Assembly: GCA_034509425.1 (NCBI GenBank)
Contig: JAVTVJ010000574.1
Location: 620,001 to 684,000 of the forward strand
From: Eopsaltria australis
Taxonomy: Eukaryota > Chordata > Aves > Passeriformes > Petroicidae
Reading direction: 5' to 3'
Length of the DNA: 64,000 bases
How positions within the stretch are numbered: the first letter of the stretch is position 1; each line of letters begins with the position of its first letter. Of this stretch, positions 11,720-24,076 are shown piece by piece. The translations under genes and the position numbers were made by a program. Below the pieces are notes generated by a model, which saw nothing but the letters and a program-made list of their open reading frames with translations, was not told where the DNA came from and ran no database searches.

Positions 11720-14414
11720 GGGATGCCCGCGGCCGGGCGCTCCGCCTCGGCGGAACCTTCCCGGGGCACCGGCGGCGCGGTCGCAACTTTGCATCCCCGG
11801 GGCTCGTCCCGGAGAGCTGCGCTCTCCCCCAGCCCGAGCGGGCAGCGCTGCTGCGGGCGGCGAGCACGCACACAAAGTGGCAATGGGGAAATTGCTGATT
11901 AAAACGATGCCCTTGGCGATCCCCAGCCATCTCTGCTCGCCTCCTTCCCTTTCCTCTTGCCCAAAGGAAACCGAATTTTGCGAGAATTCTAATGCTCACC
12001 TAATGAGAAGAACATCGCAGCATTCCTAAAGGCATGAATCACTGTTAAACGAGGCTGACAGCAGCTATTGACGAGAAAGTTTGGGGGAAAAAATAAACAT
12101 CAAGAACTGTCAAAACACTGCCTTGTCCTTCTCAATACATTAGGTATTAAGTCTGTAATGATCAAACGTTTTTTGTACTGCTCAGCCTTCAGTTACAATA
12201 AATTAATGCCACCGAGACTTACTCCAACATGTAACTGGTATCAGTTACAGAGGGGGAGTGTGAGGATCAGACAGATGTGCTGCCTCCTGTGCGGTAGGAG
12301 CAGGGAGTTGTTTTAAGCATGGAGCTGGAAATGCAAAGCAGTTAACAATCAGGTGATAGCGAGGAGGCAAGCTTTAAATCATAGGCGTGTGATCCCTTAA
12401 AAAAACTTTATATTAATAATCTCCCTAGAAACTTTTTCATCTGTGCGGAAAATAAATACAGCCAAGTCCTCGTAAGCTGAACTGCAGCTCCCACATCGAT
12501 CACACGCAGAAGTACCTCAAAAGCACATATCTGTGTCCCTCTGCCTCTCCTGGCGGATTTGGGGCTTGGCCTATTTCTGCTGCTATTTTAGGCCCAAGGT
12601 GTGATCCTGGATCCCCTAAATACGGAACTCGGCGGAACTGCTCAGGAAGGTTCCTTTATTAAGGCACACCAGTTTATGGGGCTGGATCATTTCAAAAAGT
12701 AACTTCAGAATTTATCATTCCCCATCAAACATGAAGCAGTGTTTAATGGCTGGAAAATCTTACTCCACCTTGTTTAAAATCTGTCAGATTACTGAGCAGT
12801 ACAAAGTTACTCAAAGATTCGTTCTCAGCATCAAAACTTAAACTATCAAGATATCCCAACAGATTCTCTCAATATGTATGTCCCACTCTGTAGGCTGATC
12901 CCTATGAAGTTCAAATAAAAACCCTTGGATGAATTTTAAATTCACCCTATGATTTTCCTTCATTTCTCATTTCAGCCTTCCCATTCACTCCAAAATCAAC
13001 ACAAAGAAGGCAATGGGAGGCTTATGTCCAACAAATGTAAATTGGAGGTCAAAACATTACACTGAGGTTCTGAATCAGGCCAGAATTCCTTTCTCCTCTC
13101 CAAATATGTGACTGGGGCAGCACCAATGCATAGATTTTTAGGAATCTCAATTTCTTCCCAAACCTGACCTGTAGTCTTTCTTTATCCACTCACCTGTCTG
13201 GACAAAGCTGGCAGTCTCCAGAATGAAGTATTTTTAAAAAAAACTATTTAAATGTGCTAAAATTACAAGCAGCTGAGGTTCACACAAATAACCTAAACAA
13301 AAGATCCTTCATGAAAGAACAAGAATCCCATGAAATGGAGTTAATAAAAAGTTTTCTTTAGGCACTTTAACATTCCAGTTCAGTAGTGAATACTCACTGG
13401 AGTGTTGAGAACTACTCATAGGATTAAAACTAAATCAGGTGCAGGTGTTGGTTACTTTGATCTGTGCTTGATTAGAGAATCAGGTGTGTGTTAAGTGACT
13501 GGATGAGAGCTTGTCTTTTGGAGTCTCAACACCTCCACGCTCTCCTTTTGTACAAACCCTGTCAGAAAGGTTCCCTTGGCTTGTTTTTCACATCTGTCTT
13601 CCCTTTGTTCCCCTCACATGAAAGAACCCTGAAGTGCAAGTCAGATCTTCCTTAAAAGGGCTCCTTCCTACTCCAAACTTTGCCAGCAGTAAGATAGACA
13701 GGCTCCCAGCTGGGGTTAAAGTTTTGGTGGAAGAAATAACTTTGGGTGAGAAGAAAGGAGAGAGGAATTATGAGCAGAGAGAGAGAAGCCAGCAGAGGTA
13801 ACATCAGTCTCACATGGGATAGCAGAGACCAGCACCCAAATGTTGGTTTGTGTTCCAAAGCTCCAGGCATTACAATATTTCCTTTCCTAAACACGATGGA
13901 TCCCGATGTACCTGCTGTGCATCTCTTCCACAGGAACCTCCTTCAGAGAGGTGTCTTGCCATTTATTCCTCTTTGGAGTAAACAGAAAATTTAAAGCATT
14001 TGATAAAAAATAATGTCAGCGATTCCACCCCAACATTGTAATTGTGTAAATCCACAATTCTCAGTCATTTCTGTAGGAAACGCTTATAAAGGAAATACAC
14101 AGACTTAAGTATAATTGTCTAGTCGTGCACTTGAGAAGTGTCTTCAGAAGGAGACATTTTCCAATTCAATGTAAATTATCCATGGCAACAGAACAAAATA
14201 AAGGCCAGGGAGCAAACGGCTCCATTGAAACACAATGTTTTGAACACATTCCCAGTCAGGGATTAATTCTTAAAATATTTTTTTGAATTTCTTTTAAATA
14301 TCTTTCATCATTTACAAGATCTTTTATAATTTATAAAATAAATATATTTCAAAATTTCTGAATAAAAGCCTATTTCATGTTTTCTTAAATTTGGAAACCT
14401 TTTTCCCTTTTTAG

Positions 14415-14646
14415 CAAAGATTGTCTGAGTTTATTTCCAAACTTGAGAATTGGTGTGACGTTGTTCTGATCAAGAGATCTCAAGAACACAGATCTATGGT
14501 ATGTGGGAGAATTGAGGTGAAAGATGATCTATTGGAGAAAATAATTGTTCTGAACAGCAGACTGTCAGTGTTGCAGATTCTGTATCAAAAGAAAAAAAAT
14601 CAAGAGAAAAGGAGTAAAAAATGTATTTAAAGTCTTTAAAAATAAA
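14415..14646 (+). other. Candidate terminal exon with stop codon and AATAAA
   Basis: After a strong pyrimidine acceptor (TTTTTCCCTTTTTAG|) a plus-strand frame stays open for 71 codons to TAA at 14628-14630, and AATAAA follows at 14641. It begins QRLSEFISKLENWCDVV. It lies about 3 kb right of the CpG island in the direction of the divergent transcript, so it could end a short non-coding RNA or a small gene. A donor-like ATG|GTATGT at 14499 would instead make the first 84 bp an internal exon. No homology recognised. Confidence 0.2.
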
Positions 14647-16116
14647 GCTTCCGTGTATTTGTAAGGAAGATATAAATAGTGCATACACATTTAATGCTTT
14701 AAAATTTCATATTGTATTTGCAGCAAAGAACATCTCCAACACATCCACATCCACTGGCACTTATTCCTTCTGGGGGAGGCTTCTCAGGCCATTACCAGTG
14801 GGAAGGGAACACAGGAACCATTTGCAGTAAAATTTGTGAGCTTCAGGGAAAGTATTTGTGGTGGTGGCAAATGTGTCACAAATTCCAGTGCCACAAACAC
14901 TCCATGAATTGTCTTCAGAAAAATTCTGCATTGGTACAAAGCTTGGTAATCATCCATTGACAGCCAACCCTTTGGACACTGGCAGGAAGTGTAGCCTTAA
15001 ATGATCTGGGGAAAGATGCTCTCTGGATTCTTGAAATGTGTGACAAAAAGGACACAAACATAAGGAAATTAACAACTCATCTTCAACACACAGTAAACAT
15101 GAAAAAAAATATGTACCACTGTGTACATGTGCTGTGCTGATGGTGTGGGGGTTTAGTTTAACTTCAGATTTCTTCAGTTCCTTTTAATTCTTGGCAGTTT
15201 ATAGTGTGGTGAGCACTGTTTTGTGGAGGGTATGTGGTGTGGAGTGGATGAGGACAGTGGCCCTGTGTGTGTATGGGGTTAGATTAATGAATCTGGTTAG
15301 ACTGAATTTGTCATTTGCTTGGGCTTTGTGTATCAAATACTGGCATCTGAATAGTTTAATGCTTTTATCTCCATGACAGAAGAAAGAGTTGCTACCTTTT
15401 TGTTCATATGGTTCTACTGAGGAGAATAATTCTGGGGTATTTGGCCCACACTTTTAATTTATTATTGCATTGAGGTTTTACATATAATAAGGTTCACATA
15501 ATAAAGTGAACTACATTGTCACATAGAATTAACATTACTTAATTAGAAATTCATAGCTATTTAGTAGAATCTTTGAGTAGAAAGATAATACTTCTATTTT
15601 AAATGCCCTAATAGCAATATCTTCATGTGCTTGTATCCACATATCTATAAATTGGAGAATTTCCCACTTATTTGCCTATGATAAAATGTTAATCTCTTTC
15701 CTTTCTCCAGGGCGTTGTAATTTTCCTCTCCCCTGACTTTGACTTACAGCATATGTACAATTCCTCCCAAAGAAACATCTTGAAGAAGCAACTGCATGCC
15801 CAGCTCCTTGGCATCTCCCGGTTTTCATCCATCTGCTTTATCTCCAGGTTATTTTGGGAGCACCTTGGGATTGAAGGCCGTTCAGACAGGCCTGATGGCT
15901 CATTGCTTTCTCTGGTAAAAAGGTCAGGCTGCTCTGGGTGACCTTTCTGGTGGGAGAGCTGCAGGTCTGCCTGCTGCCTTTTCTCTGTCCCGTGTGCAGG
16001 GATTGCTGCACAGATTAAACTTCAAAACTTCAGGCTCTGGGCTTCGCTCTCTGTTTCCACTTTCATTTATATTTAGGCAGAACTCAGGAGCTGTTGGAGG
16101 GAATTGTTGGAAGCAA

Positions 16117-16124
16117 TGACGTCA
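16117..16124. promoter_or_regulatory. Perfect palindromic CRE (TGACGTCA)
   Basis: A full 8-bp CREB/ATF consensus site lies in CpG-poor sequence about 4.5 kb right of the CpG island. An unmethylated-type CpG motif kept outside an island suggests use, but one 8-mer can occur by chance. Binding is not shown. Confidence 0.4.
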
Positions 16125-18418
16125 GTCTCTTCTCCTTTGTGGTTGGGACAATTTCTACTGTAATAACCAGGGCAGGACTCGGGAAAATTTCAATCCAGTG
16201 CCATCTCCAGCTGCCTCCTGAGGATGCCACCAGCTCCTTCCCCTTTCTCTTCAGCTCTCCACTGGTTTCCTTCCCTGTGCTAGGAGGACAATGCTCCTGG
16301 GTTTCCCTGTAAAGAGCTACCAGACCCCCGTAGCTGTGGGCACAGAGCTCCTGAGCAATTCCATGCTGGCCAGCAGGGACCATGTAGCCCTTGGGCCAAG
16401 GAGCAGCTGTGTTTTAAAGGAAAGGAAATTCTGCAGATGCTGCACAAGGGGCTTTGCAGCTCTTGTCACAAATATGGGCACCTTGAGGGACCAGAGGGAG
16501 GAGTCATCTGCTCAGTGATGATTCCTGTGGGAGCTGGAGAGTCCAGTTAAACAATTTCAGAAGACGTTCAGGGTCTGTTTGGTGCTGTGAAACGTCTTTA
16601 ATTCTTACATTACCACAGCAGGATTCAGAGCAACTGAAGGACTGACAATTTTTATGGTTTCTCCAAGTGCAACTTTGTTTGATCATGGCACAAGTAATAA
16701 AATATTTCACGTAGAATCATTTGTACAGGTTTGGAGGTACTTTCTCCATACTTGCAGACTTTGCAGGTTACTCCTTCTAGAGCTGTCCGATCACACTGGC
16801 ACCTGTGACACCCTCAGGATGTGCCAACATTTGCACCACAATCTCGGACTTTTCACCCTAAATTTGAGGAACTCATTGACTGCCATCTGCATTTACATTA
16901 TACAAAATTTAAAATTCCTTTTTGCAGTGTTAATTGAAATACTGAAAGACAGAATTTGGGAAAACCTTTTGTGAGGACTACTTGATTCTCAATTTCCTGG
17001 ACCAAGTTTCTAGCAAGACTTTGTAGTTCATTAACTACTGGATTTAGGAATTATCATCTGCCCCTCAGCCTAACAGCATTTGGAATTAGCCCAGAACTGA
17101 AGATGGCAAATCCTGGAGTGTGGACTAACATAATTGAGAACCACTTGCCTAATATCACACATGATTCTATGTTTGCAGCACAGAAAGGATTTAAAACAGT
17201 TTTATCAACAACAAATAACAGGGAAGCTATTGCTTAGCAAAGAGAAAGAAAATAATGAAATCTTTTCCAAACCTCTTATTTGTGAATCCATATTGCTTTA
17301 GATAAAAAATCAATCTGGCAAGTGGCCCATTATAAATAGAGAGGAAAAAACCTGCAGAGGTGTATTCACTCACTTTTAAGTGTAGAAACTCCCAGAAAAT
17401 CCAAGAGCTGCAAAAATCAGATCTGCCAAAATCTCTGACTTTTGGAGTTAAGCCACAGTTACAGAAATAGGTAATTTATTTCTAGTATTTTTATCACTAA
17501 TGTATTCACATCTCTGCTCTCATAGGCGGAATATATATTAGATTCATAAAAATGAATTGAAATTTACTATTTCCTGGATTATCTTATTCCAGTTAAACCC
17601 TTGATTCATAAGGCAATTGCTGAAGATAAATAGAACTTCATGAATTGTTCATAAACTGCACAAACTCGCGAGTTAGAGATGAAAAATGTAAGCCACACAA
17701 CCCTTCATCTGCAGGCCACAAACTCGAGTCCAGGTCTGAGATCAGCAGTGCCCAAGATCCATTTTCATCTTATCACCTGGAGGCTTTTGGTAGCATTTGT
17801 GAACTCAGTTTGTTCCCTCAGCTCCATCTTTACAGGATAAGTGGCCACATAAATAATTCACTGGAACTTGTCAGAAACAAGAAGTTGTGAAATGTAAAGT
17901 CTCCTCCATCCATCCATCCAGCTGTACAAGCAGCACACAGGAGCTAATTTTCTAACCTTTCACTAAGCTTTGCATGGAACTAGGCACAGAGGAGTTCCTG
18001 CACATTTTTAATAAACTAAAGCTCCTCAAATATCAATTCTTTCTAATAATATGCTCCCTAGAAATACCACTTTTGAGGTTTTTCAGTTCTTTATTGCAAA
18101 ATTATTAGGAAAACCTTGTCACCAGGGGCCTTTGGCTACACAACTGTTACAAAAAAAAGCTTCTCCTTGACTGAGTAACTTTGATATTCTGTTGTTTGAG
18201 GGGAGCACCTCAGAGTCAGACTTACCTGAAAGAAAGCACAGAGGGGGCAGGGGGGACATGGCCCTGCTTATTTTGGGGTTTTCATAGTGTTTTGTGTTGT
18301 GGCTTAGATTAATGGGATTTTTAATGCCATGTGGAACCTTAAACATTTTTGAATTGTCATGAGAAAGAAAACATGAGGACCATCCCCACCCTTACCTTGG
18401 CAGCATTCTGGCCATGGC

Positions 18419-18552
18419 TCCATGGAATAACAGAACCATGGAATGGTTTGGGTTGGAAGGGACCCTAAAACCATCGCATCCCATGGGCAGGGACACCTTC
18501 CACAGACCAGGCTGCTCAGAGCCCCATCCAACCTGGCCCTGGAACACTGGAA
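18419..18552 (-). mobile_element. CR1 LINE, 3'-end fragment
   Basis: The plus strand shows CCATGGAAT-type octamers followed by GGTTTGGGTTGGAAGGGACC. Then come the CATGGGCAGGGACACCTTCC and CCCCATCCAACCTGGCC blocks of the CR1 3' UTR in reverse complement, so the element is on the minus strand. Similarity fades after about 18552. The copy is 5'-truncated and non-coding; short open frames over it mean nothing. Confidence 0.92.
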
Positions 18553-21500
18553 AAGCACAGGAGATCCACCTGATCTGCAGCACTTTGGGTCCAATGACTT
18601 TCAGCCCATGTTGGGAACACGGAGTGGCTGAGATGAAGGGAGGCTGAAGGCCACTGATGCTTTGCTGGAGTCTGTCCTAAAAAATAATTCTACATGGATA
18701 GTCACTGAGTTTATTTCTGTAACTACAGCTACAGAACTGGGGTTTTAAATAAAGCAGATTTTTACAAGATTTTATGGCAATTTAAATGATTTGCCCTTGC
18801 ATAATCTGTTAGAACTTTTCTAAGAAAGTGACTGAAAGTAGGCATTTATAATTTGCTTATCCTACCATCACACTGAGACCTTAATCAAAGAGATGCAGGA
18901 TTTGTGCTTGTGGACCAGCTTGCACCTGCACAGAAAACCGTGTCCAGTGCCCTCCCTGTATCCCCATCCACTGCACTAATTTGTGGGTTTAGAAATTATA
19001 AATTACAGCACACTTGCTCTTCTACTGCTGTGAAAATTTAGCCTCCAGGTAGCCACTGGTAACCCCCAGGCTGTCCAGATGCAGACAAGTGTGGCAGGAA
19101 TCTGAGAATCATCCCTGTGCCAAAGGTTTTAATTAAAAAAAACAGACAAACAACAAAGAGCACTCCTTAAGACACTTGTGCCTACAAAAAAGAGTCAGCA
19201 CACCAACATACAATATCAGGAAAAGTTATGCAGCCCTGGCTATTCCAGCTGTGGGTGCCTTATTAAAGCACTGCTTTTTTTGGGAAGAATCACGTGGAAA
19301 TAATGAGCCCAAAGTGGCAATAGTCATCCTGCAGCAACATCACCCCCTCAGAGCTTTGATACATGCAAAACGTGTATTTACAGCCAGCCAATGACTACAG
19401 AAAATATCAATGTCAGAAAATATCAGATCAAGCTGATGCTCAGGATGACTTTCCAAACCACCTTTGCCAATTGCCTTTATGCAAATAAGGGCCACGTGTT
19501 AATTGCTTTAAATATTGTAAGGGATTAAGCAATTACGGGGTTTTATAGAATAGAGTCAGTAAAAAAATACTCTCTTTTCAAGTCTACTACATGAACTTAA
19601 TTATGAGATAAAGTGTTAATGATCCTGTGGTAATTTTACACTGTGAACAAGGCAGATGTACAGGCTGGCCAGGCCCATGATAACAGGAATTTCAGTGGGA
19701 GTTCAGCTGGGCACCTGCTGCTGCAGAAAACCCTGCAGGTTACAAGTCATTCCTCGAGGAAATGAGTTTTTCAAGCTGGCATAGCAGTAAGAGCTTCCAA
19801 AGGCCTTGATCCTTTTCAGAATGAGAGGTAGGACCCTAAACCTCTTCAGAATTCTACAGGTTTTGTACAAAAACTCACTTGATTAATCTCTAGCAGACTC
19901 TGCAAGGTTGTGACTAACTGTGAGGGGCCACTACTAATTTTGGTTATTAACCTCATTTGATAGGAAGATAATCTGTTTCTCCATTAATGTTAATCCCTTT
20001 AAAATATTTCTAGTGCTTCTGCCATTAATCCATGCCCTTTATTTGATTGCAGGGGGACTAATTGCAGAGTAAGATAATGGTTTGGACAAGGATGTCTGGC
20101 AAAAAAATAAAATAACTTATCTTTAAAAAGATTTTCTTGAGAGAGGAGCATTTCAAAACCTTTATGTTTCCTAGGCCTGGAAAAGGGTGGGCTATGACCC
20201 CTATGTAGGGATTCCTAGGTAAAAGTTTCCAGAAGCATCTAAAGCTAGGGTTTGTGGTGTATTCTTACATTTAAAATCCCTCAGCACCATTCAGATAAAA
20301 TCAAAAGGATGGGTAGAGAACATTTCCTTTGTAGCTGTTGAGAAATAGGCTTCAGTGACATGATTTCTGCTCCATTCTTTGTTCAACACTGAGCAGAATG
20401 GTAATGGGAACCTGCATTTCCTGGGATTTGGTGAGTCTGGGGACAAGAGGGTGTAAACATTTAGCTCAGTTAATAAAACAGATGTAACACTCTGGACCCT
20501 GTGCCAGCAGTAACAAAGACCTTGTGCAAGGGCCATTGGTTCCAGCAGCATTTCAGGAGTTGGTGTCAGCTTCACTTTAAACCCAGCAACAGAACCATCG
20601 ATTTCATTAGGCAGGAAACGATGAAAAAGGCACAGAAATTTATTTGGGATGTAGAAAGTACAAATTTTGGTGAGATTTTTCCCCTGAGTTCTCGTTCATG
20701 CCCTCTTTGACACTGCCACATAAATAGCTGTGTTTAGATTCTCATGTTAGCACACAGAAAAACTGGAAGACTTCCTGTACTATGAACTGCTTCCTCAACA
20801 GGCAGGAAATCATGTCAGAAACTTTCACAAGGGTATTCTCAGGCCCTGGGGCACAGCTGGGAAGCTCAGGATCTCCCAGGATCTCCCAATGCTCCCTGCC
20901 TGATGCAGCTCTTTCCCAAAGGCATTGCCCAGAGCACACAGAACACAAGGCAGAGGATCCATGTTTTAGTTGAGCTGTTTCTAAGCCTTTAATTTGGCAT
21001 AAATGGCTAAGGAAAGTGAATGAGAAAGAGCAAACAGACCCCAAAATCTTTCCTAATGGCCTCTCCTGACAGATGCCACCACTGGAGACCCTCAGCTCCC
21101 AGAACCCCAGAAAGCCACATAAATCCAGCCCAGCAGTGAATCCTGGTAGGAAACACTTTGTGGGCTGATAATGGGGGGGTCGTTTTTGATGTAAATTGTG
21201 CAAATCAGCTAAGGTGAAATCCTTCTTTCTTGAAAATGACTGTATTATGTGCAGCACTCACCAGGTTTGTCACCACAGCTGCACATTTGCTGTCACTCAC
21301 CCCAAATAAACAGCACCCTTTGCATTCCCTGCATTTACCTGTGTCCCACAGGTGTCACTGACCCTGTCCCTCCTCCCTCTTCCCAAGCTGACCGTGGCTT
21401 CCAATGTGTTTTGGAGAATATTGTGTCCTGATTCTGCCCTCAGGATAGTAAATCTGTGTTTGAAAGAGACATTTGCTCACACACCAACAAAGTAAAATGA

Positions 21501-23407
21501 ATTCTATAACAATTAGTCTGTGCAGATTCTCCAGAGACACAATTCCTCCACAACACTGAAAAAATCCCTCCCCCCTTACCCTTTTCTTGACTTTTAAGCT
21601 TTTAATGCCTTAAATATAAAATTCTTGCACTCAGCTTCTTCCTTCTATCTACATCTTTCCTCATTTCTCTATTTCATAACAGCAGCTTTATTTCCATGTA
21701 TTTTACTCTATTTTACATCCTCCTTTTCATCAAGCCACCTCTTATGAATTGAGTGCCAAGAGTGAAAGCTCCACCATTTCAGCCCTCCTGAAAGTCCAGG
21801 AAGTTTTGAAGAGGCCTCATCATTTATGTATTTTCATGGAGCATTCTTCACCTCCTGCAAAGTGTCGGAAGAGAATGAGGTGATGAGAAGTTTGTGAGAG
21901 GGGGTGAGAAAGGCCACGTGTGACACATCATACTCCAGCAATTCACTCACACATCCCCTTCCTGTTCCCCTTTTCCATCAAACAAGTCCAAGGTTTGCAA
22001 CTGAGAGATCACAGCAAGACAAGACTGGACTTTACCTCAGGAAATAAATGAGGAACTTTGATGTGAATCATGTGTTTAACATTTTTTGGTTATCTTTAGT
22101 GGATATTGTTCATTTCTACCATGGGAAATTCTGAAATCTCATGAACCTCACAATTTCCATAATACTGTTTTCATAAACTTTCCCAAATAAGGCTTGGAAG
22201 TCCCATGAACCATCTGAAGTGAATTATTGAGCCTGGAGCTGAGGAAGCATAGGATCTGTCTCAGACCTTTGGGGAAGAAGATGAACTCAAGGAACCCACA
22301 GAATTTTTCCATAATCCCACCAGCGCCTCAGCCAGGTAAGCTCAAGACAGCACCAGCTTGGCCAGCAGGCTCAGCTCTGGCCTCTGATGGGGCTATTGGA
22401 GCTCCATGGAACCAGTTTTGGGGTTATTTCATAGCAGGAGATTCAAAACCACCCTCAACGGGTCAAATTAACAAGCAATGAAACCTCTTCAGAGATTTAG
22501 CAATGCAAAAAAGGAATTTTCTGTCCTTAATGAAAAGTGGAGTTATGTGTAAAATTGAATTTCTGTGTTTATTTCTTTAACAGTTCCTTTTAGAAAGCAA
22601 TTGACTGCTCATTTGGAAACTGGCAACTACAAACTTAGGAAGCACTGAAATATTAAAAAACTACAATTAAACAGTTTCAAATGTTGATTCATTACCTGAA
22701 AATCAGATGAAAAATGCCCAATTATAACTGAAATTCATTCCTAATATATTTTTATTCACCATCATCTTTGCTTCATGAAATCTGCTTCCAATCTGAGAAG
22801 ATCCTGCCTTGTACCTGCCAGGGTAGACCCAATTTCTCACGGCCATGACTGTGCCCTCACAGCCTGTTTATAACTTCATCACACTGTCAGAGAATTCCTA
22901 TCATATTTATACAGCTGCAGAAAAACCAACCCAGAACGGTTCTGAAAAACCTTCAAGCTGTAAACCTTTCTAAAATAATGAAAAAGCGATCCTGTTATCA
23001 CATTATTAAAATACATACACTTACATCTGCTCACTAATAGTTTACAATTCTGCTAAGGTTTGCATTCATGAGATGCAATGAACAAAACTGCTATAAATTT
23101 GAAAGGAATTTACAATTATTTTACCACAGCCTGTTAATAATGGAAAGACTGTTCTTTGAAAGTAATAGAGCAGAAAAATAAGGCTAGATCTTGTCTCAGG
23201 TCATATAAACCATCATTTAAAGACTATCAGTGTGTTGTGGTTGTTAGAGGCAGTGACACAAAACTAATTTATGGTGACCAGGCAGAAGGCATCCAGCTGG
23301 AGAAATCCTCCCCAATAATCAATGACAAAAGAGTCACCTCAGCCGGGTTTGCACTGCAAAAAGGCAGGAGCAGCACTCGCTGCTTCCCCCACTGATTCCC
23401 CTGCCAG
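18553..23407. other. Non-coding stretch with enhancer-like blocks
   Basis: Two A+T-rich, homeodomain-motif-rich blocks (19440-19660 and 19920-20110) and a third at 22985-23170. The 171-codon open frame on the minus strand at 20742-21257 shows no domain and is treated as chance. Confidence 0.55.
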
Positions 23408-23496
23408 AGAGGGAAAGGTTGGAGGAGCTAATTAAGCCTGAAATTATGGAGCATCATAGAATGCTTGCCTGTGCTGCAAGTGCTTGTGATGCAAAG
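23408..23496 (+). CDS. Candidate internal coding exon on the plus strand
   Basis: An 89-bp segment after an excellent polypyrimidine acceptor (CCACTGATTCCCCTGCCAG|) and before the donor GCAAAG|GTAATG. The single open frame starts RERLEELIKPEIMEHHR and ends ASACDAK, in phase 1 at the start and phase 0 at the end. It looks helical and charged. It is on the strand opposite to the other candidates, so if one set is real the other is probably chance. The RE1-like site lies just to the right. Confidence 0.25.
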
Positions 23497-23621
23497 GTAA
23501 TGAATACATTTGAGGGAAGCTGTTTGAAGAGCTGGTTACCAAAAACGAAAGCAGAGCCCACAGTGGCAGATCCCCCTCTGGTGCTCAGCTCTCGGGATCT
23601 GCTGCTGCTCAGCTCAGTAGA

Positions 23622-23642
23622 ACGAGCACCACGGACAGGAAA
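23622..23642 (+). promoter_or_regulatory. RE1/NRSF (REST)-like element
   Basis: The 14-base core AGCACCACGGACAG (23625-23638) is identical to the core of the RE1 consensus. The first three and last few positions of the 21-bp motif differ. REST silences neuronal genes outside neurons, so a real site would point to a neuronally regulated gene nearby. It lies about 130 bp right of a candidate exon. Confidence 0.45.
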
Positions 23643-23861
23643 CCTGTCCTGCAACACTGACACAGAAATTCTACCTTCTCTTTCAGTGATTCAGGACTGC
23701 TAAATTGTGCTGCATGGACAGAGTCTTTGCAACATGGTTCCAGCATGTCTTCACATTGCTCTTGGCCTCCACCTTCATGCATGATCCCACGAGGATGTTT
23801 CTAAAATATAACTCAAGTGAATAACAGAACAGGAAAACTCACAGGAAAATGAGCAAAGAGA

Positions 23862-24076
23862 GAATTGTGGGATGGTTTGGGTAGGAAGGGACCTTGAAGC
23901 TCATTTCATTCCACCCCTGCCATGGCCAGGGCCACCTTCCACTGTCCCAGGCTGCTCCAAGCCCCAGTGTCCAACCTGGCCTTGGACACTGCCAGGGATC
24001 CAGGGGCAGCCACAGCTTCTCTGCAACCCCAGTGTCCAACCTGGCCAGGGCCTGCCCACCCTCCCAGGGAAGACAA
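23862..24076 (-). mobile_element. CR1 LINE, 3'-end fragment with an internal 20-bp repeat
   Basis: GGATGGTTTGGGTAGGAAGG and the downstream CR1 3' UTR blocks are clear on the plus strand, so the element is inserted in minus orientation. The 20-mer CCCCAGTGTCCAACCTGGCC occurs twice, about 68 bp apart. The second occurrence sits where other CR1 copies read GGGCACCCTGTGCCAGGGCC, so the copy looks internally rearranged or converted. No reverse-transcriptase coding sequence is included. Confidence 0.92.

Larger units (their letters stand above)
10690..11870. promoter_or_regulatory. CpG island with promoter character
   Basis: About 1.2 kb of very G+C-rich sequence packed with CpG, in a window otherwise A+T-rich and CpG-poor. 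It has many GGGCGG-type (Sp1/KLF) boxes on both strands and no clear TATA box, the usual form of a vertebrate housekeeping or developmental promoter. By eye the plus strand is C-rich over roughly 10740-11220 and G-rich over roughly 11400-11600. A strand switch of this kind is typical of divergent initiation with G-rich non-template strands on both sides, which would place the start region near 11.25-11.40 kb. CpG-bearing shores extend to about 10380 on the left and 12660 on the right. Promoter identity is inference; the base composition is seen directly. Confidence 0.9.
11871..18418. other. Right island shore and flank
   Basis: Scattered CpGs persist to about 12660. A promoter-flank stretch at 12310-12620 looks non-random: A+T boxes such as TTTATATTAATAATC, then CTGCTATTTTAGG. 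An enhancer-like block lies at 14010-14240, with the CRE at 16117. No gene recognised apart from the weak candidate at 14415. This is upstream of the inferred leftward promoter. Confidence 0.55.

Noticed and set aside
10324..11999. Several overlapping open frames of 320-414 codons on both strands in the CpG island
   Set aside because: All frames are open because the sequence lacks A+T-rich stop codons. The translations are low-complexity Pro/Ala/Arg/Gly with no domain, and they contradict each other on strand and frame.
13903..13965. Minus-strand 62-bp segment with a pyrimidine acceptor and CAG|GTACAT donor
   Set aside because: The frame is open but very short and the donor is mediocre, with nothing to link it to a gene.
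20742..21257. 171-codon minus-strand open frame
   Set aside because: Same length argument; no domain, no neighbouring splice structure.
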